From positions 157,569 to 221,568 of the forward strand of contig DAIDHD010000003.1 in the NCBI GenBank assembly GCA_027459765.1: a DNA stretch of 64,000 nt. The letters run 5' to 3'. Numbering within the stretch: the stretch's first letter is position 1; every line of letters begins with the position of its first letter. A program made the position numbers and the translations under genes. This DNA is from Gammaproteobacteria bacterium. GTDB taxonomy: Bacteria; Pseudomonadota; Gammaproteobacteria; Steroidobacterales; Steroidobacteraceae. Shown in pieces: positions 10,698-20,748 of this stretch. The notes under the pieces were generated by a model that ran no database searches, was not told the origin of the DNA, and saw only the letters and a program-made list of their open reading frames with translations.

Positions 10698-12125
10698 ATG
10701 GACCGGAGAGATCGACCCGTGAATGCCCACTCCACCGCCGTCACGACGCCGCTGTCGTTCGGTCTCGGTACCCTGGCCCGGGAGCCTGGCTCCCCGCAAA
10801 AGCGCAAGGCACGCATCCTGGTGGTGGACGACGACCCGGGTTTGCTGCGACTGCTCACGATTCGCCTGCGGGCGGAGAACTACGAAGTGGAGGCCGTCGA
10901 GAGCGGCGCCGCAGCGCTGGCGGCCTGCGGCCGGTTTCGACCGGACCTGGTCATCACCGACCTGCGCATGGACCAGATGGACGGTATCGGGCTTCTGAAG
11001 GAGCTGCAGAGCCGCTGGCCGGGATTGCACGTCATCATTCTCACCGCGCACGGTACGATCCCTGACGCGGTGCACGCCACCCAGAGCGGCGCGTTCGGTT
11101 TCCTGACCAAACCGGTCGACAAACAGGATCTGCTCGATCACGTGCAGAAGGCGCTCAAGGTATCCGGTTTTGCGCACGCCGCCGAGGACTGGCGCGCCAA
11201 CATCGTGACCCGCAATCCCCTGATGGAGGACCGGCTCGCGCAGGCCAACATCGTGGCCGGGACGGATGCGCGGGTGCTGGTCACCGGCGAGACCGGCACC
11301 GGCAAGGAGTTGCTGGCGCGCGCCATCCACGAGGCGAGCCCGCGACGCAACAAGCCGTTCGTGGTGGTGCACTGCGGCGCCATGGCGGAAAATCTGCTGG
11401 ATGCCGAGCTTTTCGGCACCGATGCCGGCGCCGCCGGGGTGGCGGCCCGTTCGGGACTTCTCGAAAGCGCCGACGGTGGCACGTTGCTGCTCGATGAGAT
11501 CGGCGACCTGCCCATGCGGCTGCAGGTGAAGCTCCTGCGCGTGCTGCAGGAGAATCAGATCCGGCCCATCGGCCGCACCGAGTCGGTGCCGGTGAACGTG
11601 CGGATCATCTCATCCACGCACCGCGATCTTCACCAGCTCATGGTGGAGGGGAAGTTCCGCGAGGATCTCTTCTATCGGCTCAACGTGGTGCACATCGAGT
11701 TGCCGCCGCTGTCGCGCCGCCGCGAAGACATTCCGCTGTTGGTGGCCCACTTCCTCGACAAGATCAGCAAGGAAACCGGACAGCGACGCATCTACGCGCC
11801 CGAGGCGGTGGAGCTTTTGGCCACGGCCGATTGGCCGGGCAACGTGCACCAACTCTACAACGTGGTACGCCAGAACGTCGCCGTGTCCCACGGCGCGATC
11901 ATCACGGCCGAACTGGTGCAGCAGTCGCTCGGCGGATCGAGCACCCGTCTCACCTCCTTCGACGAGGCCCGCGACGAATTCACCCGCAACTACCTGTCGC
12001 AGATCCTGCAGATCACCGGCGGCAACGTCAGCCAGGCGGCGCGCCTCGCCAAGCGCAATCGCACCGATTTCTACAAGCTATTGTCGCGCCACCAGCTCGT
12101 GCCGGAAGACTTCAAGAAGCCCTGA
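10698..12125 (+). CDS. glrR: NtrC-family response regulator, GlrR-like, with altered GAFTGA loop
   Basis: Receiver (ILVVDDDPGLLRLL), Walker A GETGTGKE, LLDEIGDLPMRLQVKLLRVLQENQIRPIG, C-terminal Fis-type HTH GGNVSQAARLAKRNRTDFYKLLSRH. Confidence 0.85.
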   Translation: MDRRDRPVNAHSTAVTTPLSFGLGTLAREPGSPQKRKARILVVDDDPGLLRLLTIRLRAENYEVEAVESGAAALAACGRFRPDLVITDLRMDQMDGIGLLKELQSRWPGLHVIILTAHGTIPDAVHATQSGAFGFLTKPVDKQDLLDHVQKALKVSGFAHAAEDWRANIVTRNPLMEDRLAQANIVAGTDARVLVTGETGTGKELLARAIHEASPRRNKPFVVVHCGAMAENLLDAELFGTDAGAAGVAARSGLLESADGGTLLLDEIGDLPMRLQVKLLRVLQENQIRPIGRTESVPVNVRIISSTHRDLHQLMVEGKFREDLFYRLNVVHIELPPLSRRREDIPLLVAHFLDKISKETGQRRIYAPEAVELLATADWPGNVHQLYNVVRQNVAVSHGAIITAELVQQSLGGSSTRLTSFDEARDEFTRNYLSQILQITGGNVSQAARLAKRNRTDFYKLLSRHQLVPEDFKKP

Positions 12126-12212
12126 CGCGCAGGGGGTTCGGTACCCGGCCGCGAGAGGTGACGGACATCTACCCCGGGTGCCGTCAGCAGCCCCCACCCC
12201 CGCCTGCGGGCC

Positions 12213-13388
12213 TCAGCCAGCGTAGAACCGTGCGATGGTATCGACGACGTAGCGGAGTTGGGCTTCGGTGAGTTCCGCATACACCGGCAGCGCCAGCGTC
12301 TCCCGGGCCGCGAGTTCGGAATGCGGCAGGTCACCCACCCGATAGCCCAAGTAGCCGAAGCATTCCTGCAGGTGCAGCGGCACGGGATAGTAGATCTCCG
12401 TGCCCACGCCGTTCTCTGCCAGAAATTGGCGCAGTTCGTCGCGACGCGCGACGCGTACCACGTACTGGTTGAAGATGTGGCGCATGCCGGGCAGCGCGCG
12501 TGGCGTACGCAGATGCGCGCCCAAGCCGGGCACCGCCGCGAAGGCGGCATCGTAGAAGCGCGCGTTGCGTTGCCGCCCTTCGGTCCATCCGTCGAGGAAC
12601 TTGAGCTTCACCTCGAGCACGGCGGCCTGCAATTCGTCGATGCGGAAATTGCCGCCGATGAGGGCGTGATAGTACTTGGGCTTGCCGCCATGCACGCGCA
12701 GCACTTTGAGCCGCTCGGCGAGTTCGGGATCGTTCGCCGTGCACAATCCCGCATCGCCGAAAGCGCCGAGGTTCTTGCTCGGGAAGAACGAGAAACACCC
12801 CACGTCACCGATCGAGCCGACGCGCCGACCGTGGTACTCGGTACCGATGGCCTGCGCGGCGTCCTCGATGATCGCCAGTCCATGCGCACGCGCCAGGCGC
12901 AGCAGCGGATCCATGTCGGCGGACTGGCCATAGAGGTGCACCGGCATGATGGCGCGGATACGCCCGCCGGTGACGCGATTGACGAGGACACCACCACGCA
13001 CCCGGGTGTGTGCGTCGATGAAGGCCTCGACCGCCGCCGGCGACAAATTGAAGGACACCGGATCGATGTCGCAGTAGAGCGGCCGTGCACCAGCGCGCGC
13101 AATGGTCCCGCCGGTGGCGAAGAAGGTGAACGGCGAGGTGATCACCTCGTCCCCGGGCCCTATGTCGAGCGCCATCAACGCGAGCAACAAGGCATCCGTG
13201 CCCGAGGACACGCCGATACCGTGCTGCGCACCACAATAGCGCGCCGCATCGGCCTCGAAGGCAGTGACGTGCTTGCCGAGGATGAAGTACTGACTCTCGC
13301 ACACCTCCTCGATGACAGGCATCACGGCGGCGCGGATCTGGGCGTATTGGGCTTTGAGATCGAGCAAGGGGACGGTCGTCATAAGCAC
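12213..13388 (-). CDS. DegT/DnrJ/EryC1/StrS aminotransferase
   Basis: [27 protein letters not shown]...[32 protein letters not shown]...[15 protein letters not shown]. Confidence 0.93.
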   Translation of the reverse strand: MLMTTVPLLDLKAQYAQIRAAVMPVIEEVCESQYFILGKHVTAFEADAARYCGAQHGIGVSSGTDALLLALMALDIGPGDEVITSPFTFFATGGTIARAGARPLYCDIDPVSFNLSPAAVEAFIDAHTRVRGGVLVNRVTGGRIRAIMPVHLYGQSADMDPLLRLARAHGLAIIEDAAQAIGTEYHGRRVGSIGDVGCFSFFPSKNLGAFGDAGLCTANDPELAERLKVLRVHGGKPKYYHALIGGNFRIDELQAAVLEVKLKFLDGWTEGRQRNARFYDAAFAAVPGLGAHLRTPRALPGMRHIFNQYVVRVARRDELRQFLAENGVGTEIYYPVPLHLQECFGYLGYRVGDLPHSELAARETLALPVYAELTEAQLRYVVDTIARFYAG

Positions 13389-13577
13389 TTAAGGATATCA
13401 TGCGAGATTCCGAGTTAACTTAAAGAGACCGCGATTTGACATTGCGGGACGGATTGTCGACTTCGGTCACGGTCGCTCGGCGGGGATTGTCCGATACTTT
13501 TGAGGCTGTTACGGGCATCGACGCCGCCGTTCGCGAGGGCATCCTCGTACAAGGAACCGCGGCTCCACGGACGAGGC

Positions 13578-14984
13578 ATGGCTGGACCAATCATCTACAA
13601 GCAGAGCTTCCGGGTCATGGCCATCACGGCCTTGCAAGCCGTGACGCCCGCGCTGGTGTCGGTGCTCTCGCTCCTGGTCATCATCGCCGTGTTCGGGCGC
13701 GCCTACGAGCCCTCGCCGAACGCCGTCCCCACGGTCATCTTGCTGAGCCTGCTGCTGGTGCGGGCACCGCCGGAGTTCTCGCAACAGTTGGCGGCCTCGC
13801 GGGTGAGCGTGGCGGCTGAGATCGTCATGCGCTGGCTCGCAATGCTGGGAGCGCTCCTCGCCGTGGCTTACGCCACGCACTCAGCCATCGGCGACTATCC
13901 CCGACGGGTGTTTCTCACCTGGGCGGCCGTCACGCCTTTCGCGCTCGTACTGTCGAACCTCGCGATGCGCGAGTTGTTGAGGCACTTCTGGCTGCGCGCC
14001 CTCACCCCGCGCAGCACCGTGATCGCTGGATATACCGACAGCAGCCTGCAGCTCGCACGACGCCTGCGCGCCAATCCCGCGCTGCATTTGAATCCGGTGG
14101 GCTTTTTCGACGATCGCAGCGCCGAGCGTCTCGGCAAGGAGCCGGACGCGCAGCTTCTCGGCAGCCTTACCGAACTCGCCACCTTCGTCAAGGAACGGCG
14201 CATCGACGTGATCTTCATCGCGCTGCCGATTCGGCACGTGCAGCGGGTGCTGAACCTCCTCGACGACCTGCGCGACACCACTGCATCGATCTATTACGTG
14301 CCCGACATCTTCGTGTTCGATCTGATCCAGGCACGGTCCGGCGAGATCGACGGCATACCGGTGGTCGCCATGTGCGAGACGCCGTTCCAGGGCTATCGAG
14401 GCGTGGCCAAGCGCATCACCGATTTCGTGCTGTCGCTGATCATCTTCACGTTGCTTCTGCCCCTGCTGATCTTGATCTCGATGCTGGTCAAATTGACGTC
14501 TCCGGGTCCCGTGATCTTCGCCCAGCGACGCTACGGACTCGACGGCCAGGAAATCGTCGTCTACAAGTTCCGCACCATGCGGGTCACCGAGGACGGCAGC
14601 CAGATCCGCCAGGCGTCCAAGGGGGATCCGCGCATCACGCCCATCGGCGCACTCCTACGTCGCACCTCGCTCGACGAATTGCCACAGCTCATCAACGTCC
14701 TGCAGGGCCGCATGAGTCTCGTCGGTCCGCGTCCGCACGCGGTCGCCCACAACGAGCAGTACCGGAAGCTCATCAAGGGGTACATGGTGCGGCACAAGGT
14801 GCTGCCCGGCATCACCGGCCTTGCGCAGGTGAGCGGCTGCCGGGGCGAGACGACGGACCTCAAGGACATGGAGGCCCGGGTGAACTATGACCTGGAATAT
14901 TTGCGTCGCTGGACGCCGATGCTCGACCTTAAGATCATCCTGCTCACCGCCGTGAAGGTGTTTCGCGACGACAAGGCCTATTGA
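13578..14984 (+). CDS. Undecaprenyl-phosphate glucose phosphotransferase (polyprenyl glycosyl-1-P transferase)
   Basis: N-terminal TM/CoA-binding-like region; FAQRRYGLDGQEIVVYKFRTMRV...RRTSLDELPQLINVLQGRMSLVGPRPHAVAHN. Confidence 0.93.
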   Translation: MAGPIIYKQSFRVMAITALQAVTPALVSVLSLLVIIAVFGRAYEPSPNAVPTVILLSLLLVRAPPEFSQQLAASRVSVAAEIVMRWLAMLGALLAVAYATHSAIGDYPRRVFLTWAAVTPFALVLSNLAMRELLRHFWLRALTPRSTVIAGYTDSSLQLARRLRANPALHLNPVGFFDDRSAERLGKEPDAQLLGSLTELATFVKERRIDVIFIALPIRHVQRVLNLLDDLRDTTASIYYVPDIFVFDLIQARSGEIDGIPVVAMCETPFQGYRGVAKRITDFVLSLIIFTLLLPLLILISMLVKLTSPGPVIFAQRRYGLDGQEIVVYKFRTMRVTEDGSQIRQASKGDPRITPIGALLRRTSLDELPQLINVLQGRMSLVGPRPHAVAHNEQYRKLIKGYMVRHKVLPGITGLAQVSGCRGETTDLKDMEARVNYDLEYLRRWTPMLDLKIILLTAVKVFRDDKAY

Positions 14985-15709
14985 GTCGGCGCCGTCGGAT
15001 TCGCCGCAAGCACCGCGCAACCCGTCAGCACGTGGGTATCGAGCGCGAGGAAGCGCCCGAGGAAGGAACCCGCCAACTGCGCGGCCGGTGCATCCCCGCG
15101 AACCACCTCGACGCTCCAGGCGCCTTCGCTCCGCCCCCACTCGTGTAAGCGGATACGGGCATCCTGAAAGCCGAGCCACGCCAGCGTCAGGGCGTATTGG
15201 CACTTGTAAAAGGCTTCCTTGGCCGAAAAGATCGCCGTCGCCGCGGGCAGGCGCTCGGCTTCGGGCAGGGTCTGCGTCCACTCGACTTCCGTCGGCAGTA
15301 GCACTTTGCGCCAGAGATCGGCGTGCACGACACGGGCACGCTCAGCGTCGATGCCAAGCGCCGCGACGCGATCCGTGCGCGCCACGGCCACTGCGCACAG
15401 ATCATCGGTGTGGGTGATGCTGCCGGTAAAGCCGTGCGGCCAGCGTGGCTGCCGGTCATCGCCCGGCGGGAGCGCCACCGCCGGCAGCCCGAATCGAGCA
15501 AGCGCGTGCCGTGCACAGGCGCGCCCGGCCGCGAATTCGCGCACTCGACTCGGAGCCGCCTTGGCAATATGAGCCAGTTCCTCCAATAACAACCAAGCAG
15601 GGTCGCCGGCGCCCCGCAAGCTCACCACGGCCACGCCGGGCGGGAACAGCCGCTCGGCCCGATCCGACCGGTCGAATGCGATGTCTGGTGCCTGCGTCGG
15701 GGGGGGCAT
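14978..15709 (-). CDS. 4'-phosphopantetheinyl transferase superfamily (EntD/Sfp-like)
   Basis: GSITHTDDLCAVAVARTDRVAALGIDAE...FSAKEAFYKCQY. Confidence 0.88.
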   Translation of the reverse strand: MPPPTQAPDIAFDRSDRAERLFPPGVAVVSLRGAGDPAWLLLEELAHIAKAAPSRVREFAAGRACARHALARFGLPAVALPPGDDRQPRWPHGFTGSITHTDDLCAVAVARTDRVAALGIDAERARVVHADLWRKVLLPTEVEWTQTLPEAERLPAATAIFSAKEAFYKCQYALTLAWLGFQDARIRLHEWGRSEGAWSVEVVRGDAPAAQLAGSFLGRFLALDTHVLTGCAVLAANPTAPTQ

Positions 15710-15777
15710 TGGGTCCGTCGTACGACCGTCAAGCGAGTTACTATAGCGAAGCGAGGGGGAGTGCCGGGAGGCGAGGC

Positions 15778-17121
15778 GTGAGGTCACTGCAGGATGCACT
15801 GTCGGAGCCGCCGGCAACGCCGACGGCGCGCTTTTACGGACGGGAAGGCACCGTCGCGCTCGGCGACCTGCGCGAGCGCAGCGTGCTCAAGGTCGATCTG
15901 GAGACACTGCGCGGGCGCCGGGTGGTGCTCGCCACGCACGGGCAGTTGCCGACCGCCCTCGCGCTCGTGGAACTCGACGGCGTCGCCGGCCGAATCGTGC
16001 TGTGCACGCCCGACGCCGCCGGTCATTTGGACGCCATCCGCGAGGCCGCACAGGCCGACGTGGTGTTCACCGACGCGGATATCGCCTCCGCCCCGACCGA
16101 TCGGCCGGTCAGGCGACGCACCAGTGAAACCACCGAGTGGATCCTGCTGACCTCGGGCACCACCGGCATCCCGAAGCTCGTGCTGCACTCCCTGGAATCG
16201 CTCGCCGGCGCCCTGCCGCGGGTGGCCGGCGGCCCCACCACCGTGTGGAGCACCTTCTACGACATCCGCCGCTACGGCGGCTTGCAGATCTTCCTGCGCG
16301 CCGTGCTCGGCGGCGCCTCGCTGGTGCTGTCGAGCGCCGACGAGCCGGCACCCGAATTCCTCGGCCGCGCCGCGGCAGCCGGGGTCGCCCACATCTCCGG
16401 CACGCCCTCGCACTGGCGCCGCGCGCTGATGAGCGGCGAGGCCCGGCGCATCGATCCCCAGTACGTGCGCCTCTCGGGGGAGATCGCCGACCAAGCCATC
16501 CTCGACCGGCTGTGCGCGACCTACCCGAAGGCACGCATCGGCCACGCCTTCGCCTCCACCGAGGCGGGCGTCGCGTTCGACGTCAACGACGGCCGGGCGG
16601 GATTTCCCGCACAGTATCTGCGCGAGCCGCCGAACGGGGTGCAACTCAAGGTCGAGGACGGCACGCTGCGGATCCGCTCCGGGCGCAACGCCACGCGCTA
16701 CCTTGGCGACGCCGCACCGACCTTGGCGGGCGGGGACGGCTTCGTCGACACCGGCGACCTGGTGGAACTCGTCGATGATCGCTATTACTTTCGCGGCCGT
16801 CGCGGCGGCGTGATCAACGTGGGAGGCCTCAAGGTGTTTCCAGAAGAGGTGGAATCCGTGCTCAACGCCGATCCGCGCGTGCGCATGTCGCTGGTGCGCC
16901 CGCGCCGCAATCCCATCACGGGCGCGGTGGTCGTCGCCGATGTCGTGCTCGCGGACGGCCACCGCGAGGTAGCGGACGCGCCGGCCGAAGCGGCGATGAG
17001 GGAGGAGCTGCTGGCCGCGTGCCGGCGCGCTCTCGCCGCTCACAAGGTGCCGGCCACGCTGCGCTTCGTGCCGGCGCTCGAGGTGACGCCCGCGGGCAAA
17101 CTGGTGCGCCCCGGTGCGTAA
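15778..17121 (+). CDS. AMP-forming acyl/aryl ligase (ANL superfamily)
   Basis: EWILLTSGTTGIPKLVLHS, FASTEAGVAFDVNDG, VDTGDLVELVDDRYYFRGRRGGVINVGGLKVFPEEVE; GTG start. Confidence 0.88.
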   Translation: MRSLQDALSEPPATPTARFYGREGTVALGDLRERSVLKVDLETLRGRRVVLATHGQLPTALALVELDGVAGRIVLCTPDAAGHLDAIREAAQADVVFTDADIASAPTDRPVRRRTSETTEWILLTSGTTGIPKLVLHSLESLAGALPRVAGGPTTVWSTFYDIRRYGGLQIFLRAVLGGASLVLSSADEPAPEFLGRAAAAGVAHISGTPSHWRRALMSGEARRIDPQYVRLSGEIADQAILDRLCATYPKARIGHAFASTEAGVAFDVNDGRAGFPAQYLREPPNGVQLKVEDGTLRIRSGRNATRYLGDAAPTLAGGDGFVDTGDLVELVDDRYYFRGRRGGVINVGGLKVFPEEVESVLNADPRVRMSLVRPRRNPITGAVVVADVVLADGHREVADAPAEAAMREELLAACRRALAAHKVPATLRFVPALEVTPAGKLVRPGA

Positions 17122-17848
17122 CGTCGTCATCACGGGCGGCAGCCGTGGCCTTGGTCTTGCCATGGCGCGAGAATTGGCGGCGGCGGGCTTCTGTGTCATT
17201 GCGGTCGCACGAAAGTCGACGCCGGAACTGGCCTCTGCAGCGGACGAGGCCAAGGCGGCCGGCCGCGGCGCTATCGAGTTTCGCGCGGCGGATCTCGCTC
17301 AGACCGAGCAACTCGGGGCGATCGCCCGTGACCTGCGGCGCGAGTTCGGCCCTCTCCATGGGCTCGTCAATAACGCCGGGCTAGGCACGAGCGGGGTGCT
17401 CGGGGTCATGCTGGATGTGGACATCGAGCGCCTGCTCCACCTCAATACGCTCTCGCCAATTCTGCTTACGAAATACGTGGCGCGGGGGATGATGAGCGAG
17501 CGCGCAGGCCGCATCGTGAACGTCTCGTCCATCGTCGCATCGACCGGCTATAACGGCCTGTCGGTCTATAGCGCTACCAAAGCGGCGCTACTCGGTTTCA
17601 CACGCTCGCTCGCCCGAGAGCTCGGCTCCTTCGGCATCACGGTCAACGCCGTGGCTCCCGGCTTCATAGCGACCGAGATGACGGAAGAAATGACCCAGGG
17701 GCAACGAGACCAGATCGTGCGTCGCAGCGCGCTCAAGCGCCTTGCTGAGCCGGTGGACGTCGCGCGCACCGTCGCCTTTCTGATCGGTGACGCTGGGCGC
17801 AACATCACCGGCACGGTGCTGACGGTCGACGCCGGCAACACGGCATGA
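17114..17848 (+). CDS. SDR-family 3-oxoacyl-ACP reductase-like (FabG-like)
   Basis: VVITGGSRGLGLAMARELA...NNAGLG...YSATKAALLGFTRSLARELGSFGITVNAVAPGFIATEM; overlaps upstream ligase stop. Confidence 0.9.
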   Translation: MRNVVITGGSRGLGLAMARELAAAGFCVIAVARKSTPELASAADEAKAAGRGAIEFRAADLAQTEQLGAIARDLRREFGPLHGLVNNAGLGTSGVLGVMLDVDIERLLHLNTLSPILLTKYVARGMMSERAGRIVNVSSIVASTGYNGLSVYSATKAALLGFTRSLARELGSFGITVNAVAPGFIATEMTEEMTQGQRDQIVRRSALKRLAEPVDVARTVAFLIGDAGRNITGTVLTVDAGNTA

Positions 17849-17888
17849 ACGTCATCGTTAGCGCGGTTCGGGGCAACCGGGACCGGCG

Positions 17889-19685
17889 TCAGATGCGTAC
17901 GCGGCCCTTGATGATAGCGTTCAGTAGTTCGTCGTCAATAGTCACATAGCACGCGGTCCGCGGATCGTCGAAGTAGACGGCAGTGCCAACACGCGCGGGA
18001 TCGAAACCCTGCTCAGACAACTCCTGCTTGCGAGGCTTGAAGGTACCTGTCGCGTCCAGGTACGGAACGAGGCGCAAGAACGCCGGCCGTGCATACCCCG
18101 GCAGTCGCTCGGCGAGATGGGCGCGCAACGCGCCGAAATCGAACTCGCCGTCGACCACCAGAGCCGCCATGCCGACGCGACCGTCCGCATTCGGCACCCG
18201 GACGCCGTAAACGACCCCTTCCCTGACTCCGCGGGCCGAGGTCAGGGCGGTCAGCACCTCCGCCGTTGAAACATTCTCTCCCTTCCAGCGATACGTATCC
18301 CCCACCCGATCGACGAAGTAGTAGAAACCTCGCGCATCGCGCCGCATCAGGTCGCCGGTGCGATACCAGGCGTCCCCGGGATCGAACACGTCGCGCAGAA
18401 TCTTACGTTCGGACTGCGCCTCGTCCGTATACCCCTCGAACCGCCCTTGGCGCTGTTGCCGCTCCGCCGGCATCCGCCCGACCGCCTCGCCGACCTCGTC
18501 CACGCCGCAGGTCTCGCACCGGCCATCGACGTTGCGCAACGGTTCGCCGCGCTCCACGTCGAAGCGCAGGAGTCGGATCGGCAGGCGCGCGGCGAGAAAC
18601 GGCGGGATGCGGCCGATGGCACCGACCTCCCCCTCGCAGTTGTAGAGGGAGAAGTTGCCCTCGGTGGAGGCGTAGTACTCGAGGATGCGCGGGATCTTGA
18701 AGCGCGACCGGAACGCCTGCCACACCTCCGGTCGCAGCCCGTTACCGCACGCGATGCGCAGCAAATGCGCGGTCTCGCCGGGCTGCGGCGGCGCGTTGAC
18801 GAGGTAGCGGCACAACTCGCCGATGTACTGGAAGAGCGTGCAGCGTTCCTCGCGCACGTCGCGCCAGAAGTCCGACGCGGAGAAACGCCGGCGGATCACC
18901 ACCGCTCCGCCGGCGACCAGCGTGGCGCCGGTTGCCACGACCCCGCCGACGCTGTGGTAGAGCGGCAGACAGTCGTACATCCGATCGTCCGGCCCGGTGT
19001 CGAGCATGCCGGCGAACCAGTGGCTCCACTGCATCACCCGGTAATGGCTCACCGCGGCGGCCTTCGGCAGGCCGGTCGTGCCGGATGTGTAGATGTAGAG
19101 CGCCGTGGCGTCGACCGTGGGCGCGGGGCACTCCTTCGCCGTCAACGGCGAGTCATCGAAACGCAGCAATTCCGGCTCGAGCGGCGCAAGATCGTGCTCC
19201 GACGCGCCCGCCACCCAGGCGCGCGGCGTCTCTGGCAGCGACCGTCCAATCGCCGCATAGGCGTCCGCCAATTCGGCCCCGGCGATCAACGCCCGGGGAC
19301 CGACCACCCGCACGCAATGAGCGAGCGCCGGCCCCGTCAGCTGCGTATTGAGCAGGGCCACCTTGATTCCCGCACGGGTCAAACCCAGCCACGCCGCGAG
19401 ATAGTCCGGACGGTTCGGCATCAACAGCGCCGCGGTGTCGCCGGCGCGCAGGCCCTGTGCCAGCGCCCAGCGGGCGTACCGGTGGATTCGCCGCGCCAGC
19501 TGTCCGTAGCTCATGTTCCCCTCGCGAGAGAGCAGGGCCGGCGCGTCCGATCGCTGCTCGGCGAGGCGCGACAGAAGCAAGGGCAGCGTCATCTGCGGGT
19601 CGCGGTCCACGGCGGCCGACCGTTCCAGCGCACCGAGCCAGGCCTTCCGGGCGAACGCGGCCGATTCCCTGTCGATCTCGCTCAT
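17889..19685 (-). CDS. Long-chain acyl-CoA synthetase (FATP/FadD6-like)
   Basis: ALYIYTSGTTGLPKAAAVSHYRVMQWSHWFAG...YRTGDLMRRDARGFYYFVDRVGDTYRWKGENVSTAEV. Confidence 0.88.
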   Translation of the reverse strand: MSEIDRESAAFARKAWLGALERSAAVDRDPQMTLPLLLSRLAEQRSDAPALLSREGNMSYGQLARRIHRYARWALAQGLRAGDTAALLMPNRPDYLAAWLGLTRAGIKVALLNTQLTGPALAHCVRVVGPRALIAGAELADAYAAIGRSLPETPRAWVAGASEHDLAPLEPELLRFDDSPLTAKECPAPTVDATALYIYTSGTTGLPKAAAVSHYRVMQWSHWFAGMLDTGPDDRMYDCLPLYHSVGGVVATGATLVAGGAVVIRRRFSASDFWRDVREERCTLFQYIGELCRYLVNAPPQPGETAHLLRIACGNGLRPEVWQAFRSRFKIPRILEYYASTEGNFSLYNCEGEVGAIGRIPPFLAARLPIRLLRFDVERGEPLRNVDGRCETCGVDEVGEAVGRMPAERQQRQGRFEGYTDEAQSERKILRDVFDPGDAWYRTGDLMRRDARGFYYFVDRVGDTYRWKGENVSTAEVLTALTSARGVREGVVYGVRVPNADGRVGMAALVVDGEFDFGALRAHLAERLPGYARPAFLRLVPYLDATGTFKPRKQELSEQGFDPARVGTAVYFDDPRTACYVTIDDELLNAIIKGRVRI

Positions 19686-19842
19686 GGCGCGCGACGTTAC
19701 CACACTTGGTTTTCGCGACGCAGATCACGCCCGCAAACACCGGCAACCGGTCGATGGCGCGGCTTTCGCCCGACCCCGTCGGATTCTGTAAGATACGCGG
19801 CCGGGCGTCGACGAGTCGCGATAGACTCCGCAGGCTGAACCT

Positions 19843-20748
19843 TTGGAGACCTTGGACGTGCGCATCCACTTCGGACGACGGATCTGCGGCCAGCCGGGCC
19901 TCTGGGTGGCCCTCTCCGCGCTGATCCTCGCCGCGGGCGCCGCGATCGGCCAGACGCCACCGAATACGCCCGCCGGCTCGTCCCGCGGCGACGACCAGCG
20001 GCAGCTCGACGAATTGAAGGTTCCGCTGGTGCAGCTCGGCCCGGGCGACGTGGTTGCCATCCAGGTCTACGGTCAGCCCGACATGAGCGGCACGCTCTAC
20101 GTGTCGGACGACGGGACGGTACCCGTCGCTCTCGTCGGACCCGTGGCGGTGGGAGGCCTGTCGCCGGCCGACGCGGCGTCGCGAATTGAAGCGGCGCTGC
20201 GCGACGCGAAGATCCTGAACGAACCGCACGTGACCCTGACGGTGACGACGTCGCGCAGCCAGCGCGTCTCGGTGCTGGGCGAGGTCGCCAAACCCGGACG
20301 CTACCCGGTCGAGTCGAATGCGACCGTTCTCGACGTCCTCGCCGAGGCCGGCGGCGTCACGGAGGCCGGCGGCGACACGGTGTACGTGCTGCGACCGGGC
20401 GCCGACGGCCAGGTCGCGAGGATGCCGGTGAATCTGAAGAACTTCTCGGACGGCGCCACGACCACGCAGGCCCCGCTCCTGCGCGGCGGGGATTCGGTGT
20501 TCGTTCCGCACGCACCGCAGTTCTACATCTACGGAGAGGTTACCGCGCCCGGCAAATTCAAGCTGGAAACCGGCATGACGGTCATCGAAGCCATCGCGCG
20601 TGCCGGCGGAATCACCGTGCGGGGCAGTCAGCGGCGCATCGACATCAAACGCCGAAGGGCCGACGGGACCTACGAGACCTCCGGCGCCAGACTGAGCGAC
20701 CTCGTGCGGCCGGACGACGTCATTCGCGTCAAAGAGAGCATCTTTTGA
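19843..20748 (+). CDS. Polysaccharide export protein (Wza-like, SLBB domains)
   Basis: YGQPDMSGTLYVSDDGTVPVALVGPVAVGGLSPADAASRIEAAL...VSVLGEVAKPGRYPV...YIYGEVTAPGKFKL. Confidence 0.92.
   Translation: METLDVRIHFGRRICGQPGLWVALSALILAAGAAIGQTPPNTPAGSSRGDDQRQLDELKVPLVQLGPGDVVAIQVYGQPDMSGTLYVSDDGTVPVALVGPVAVGGLSPADAASRIEAALRDAKILNEPHVTLTVTTSRSQRVSVLGEVAKPGRYPVESNATVLDVLAEAGGVTEAGGDTVYVLRPGADGQVARMPVNLKNFSDGATTTQAPLLRGGDSVFVPHAPQFYIYGEVTAPGKFKLETGMTVIEAIARAGGITVRGSQRRIDIKRRRADGTYETSGARLSDLVRPDDVIRVKESIF

Noticed and set aside
9750-11372. 540-aa minus ORF across the glrK-qseG-glrR region
   Set aside because: Antisense to three well-supported genes; no recognisable domains.
15784-17253. 489-aa minus ORF opposite the AMP ligase
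   Set aside because: Shadow ORF; ANL motifs on the plus strand are unambiguous.
18447-19838. 463-aa plus ORF opposite the FATP-like synthetase
   Set aside because: Antisense composition artefact; low-complexity Arg/His/Ala.
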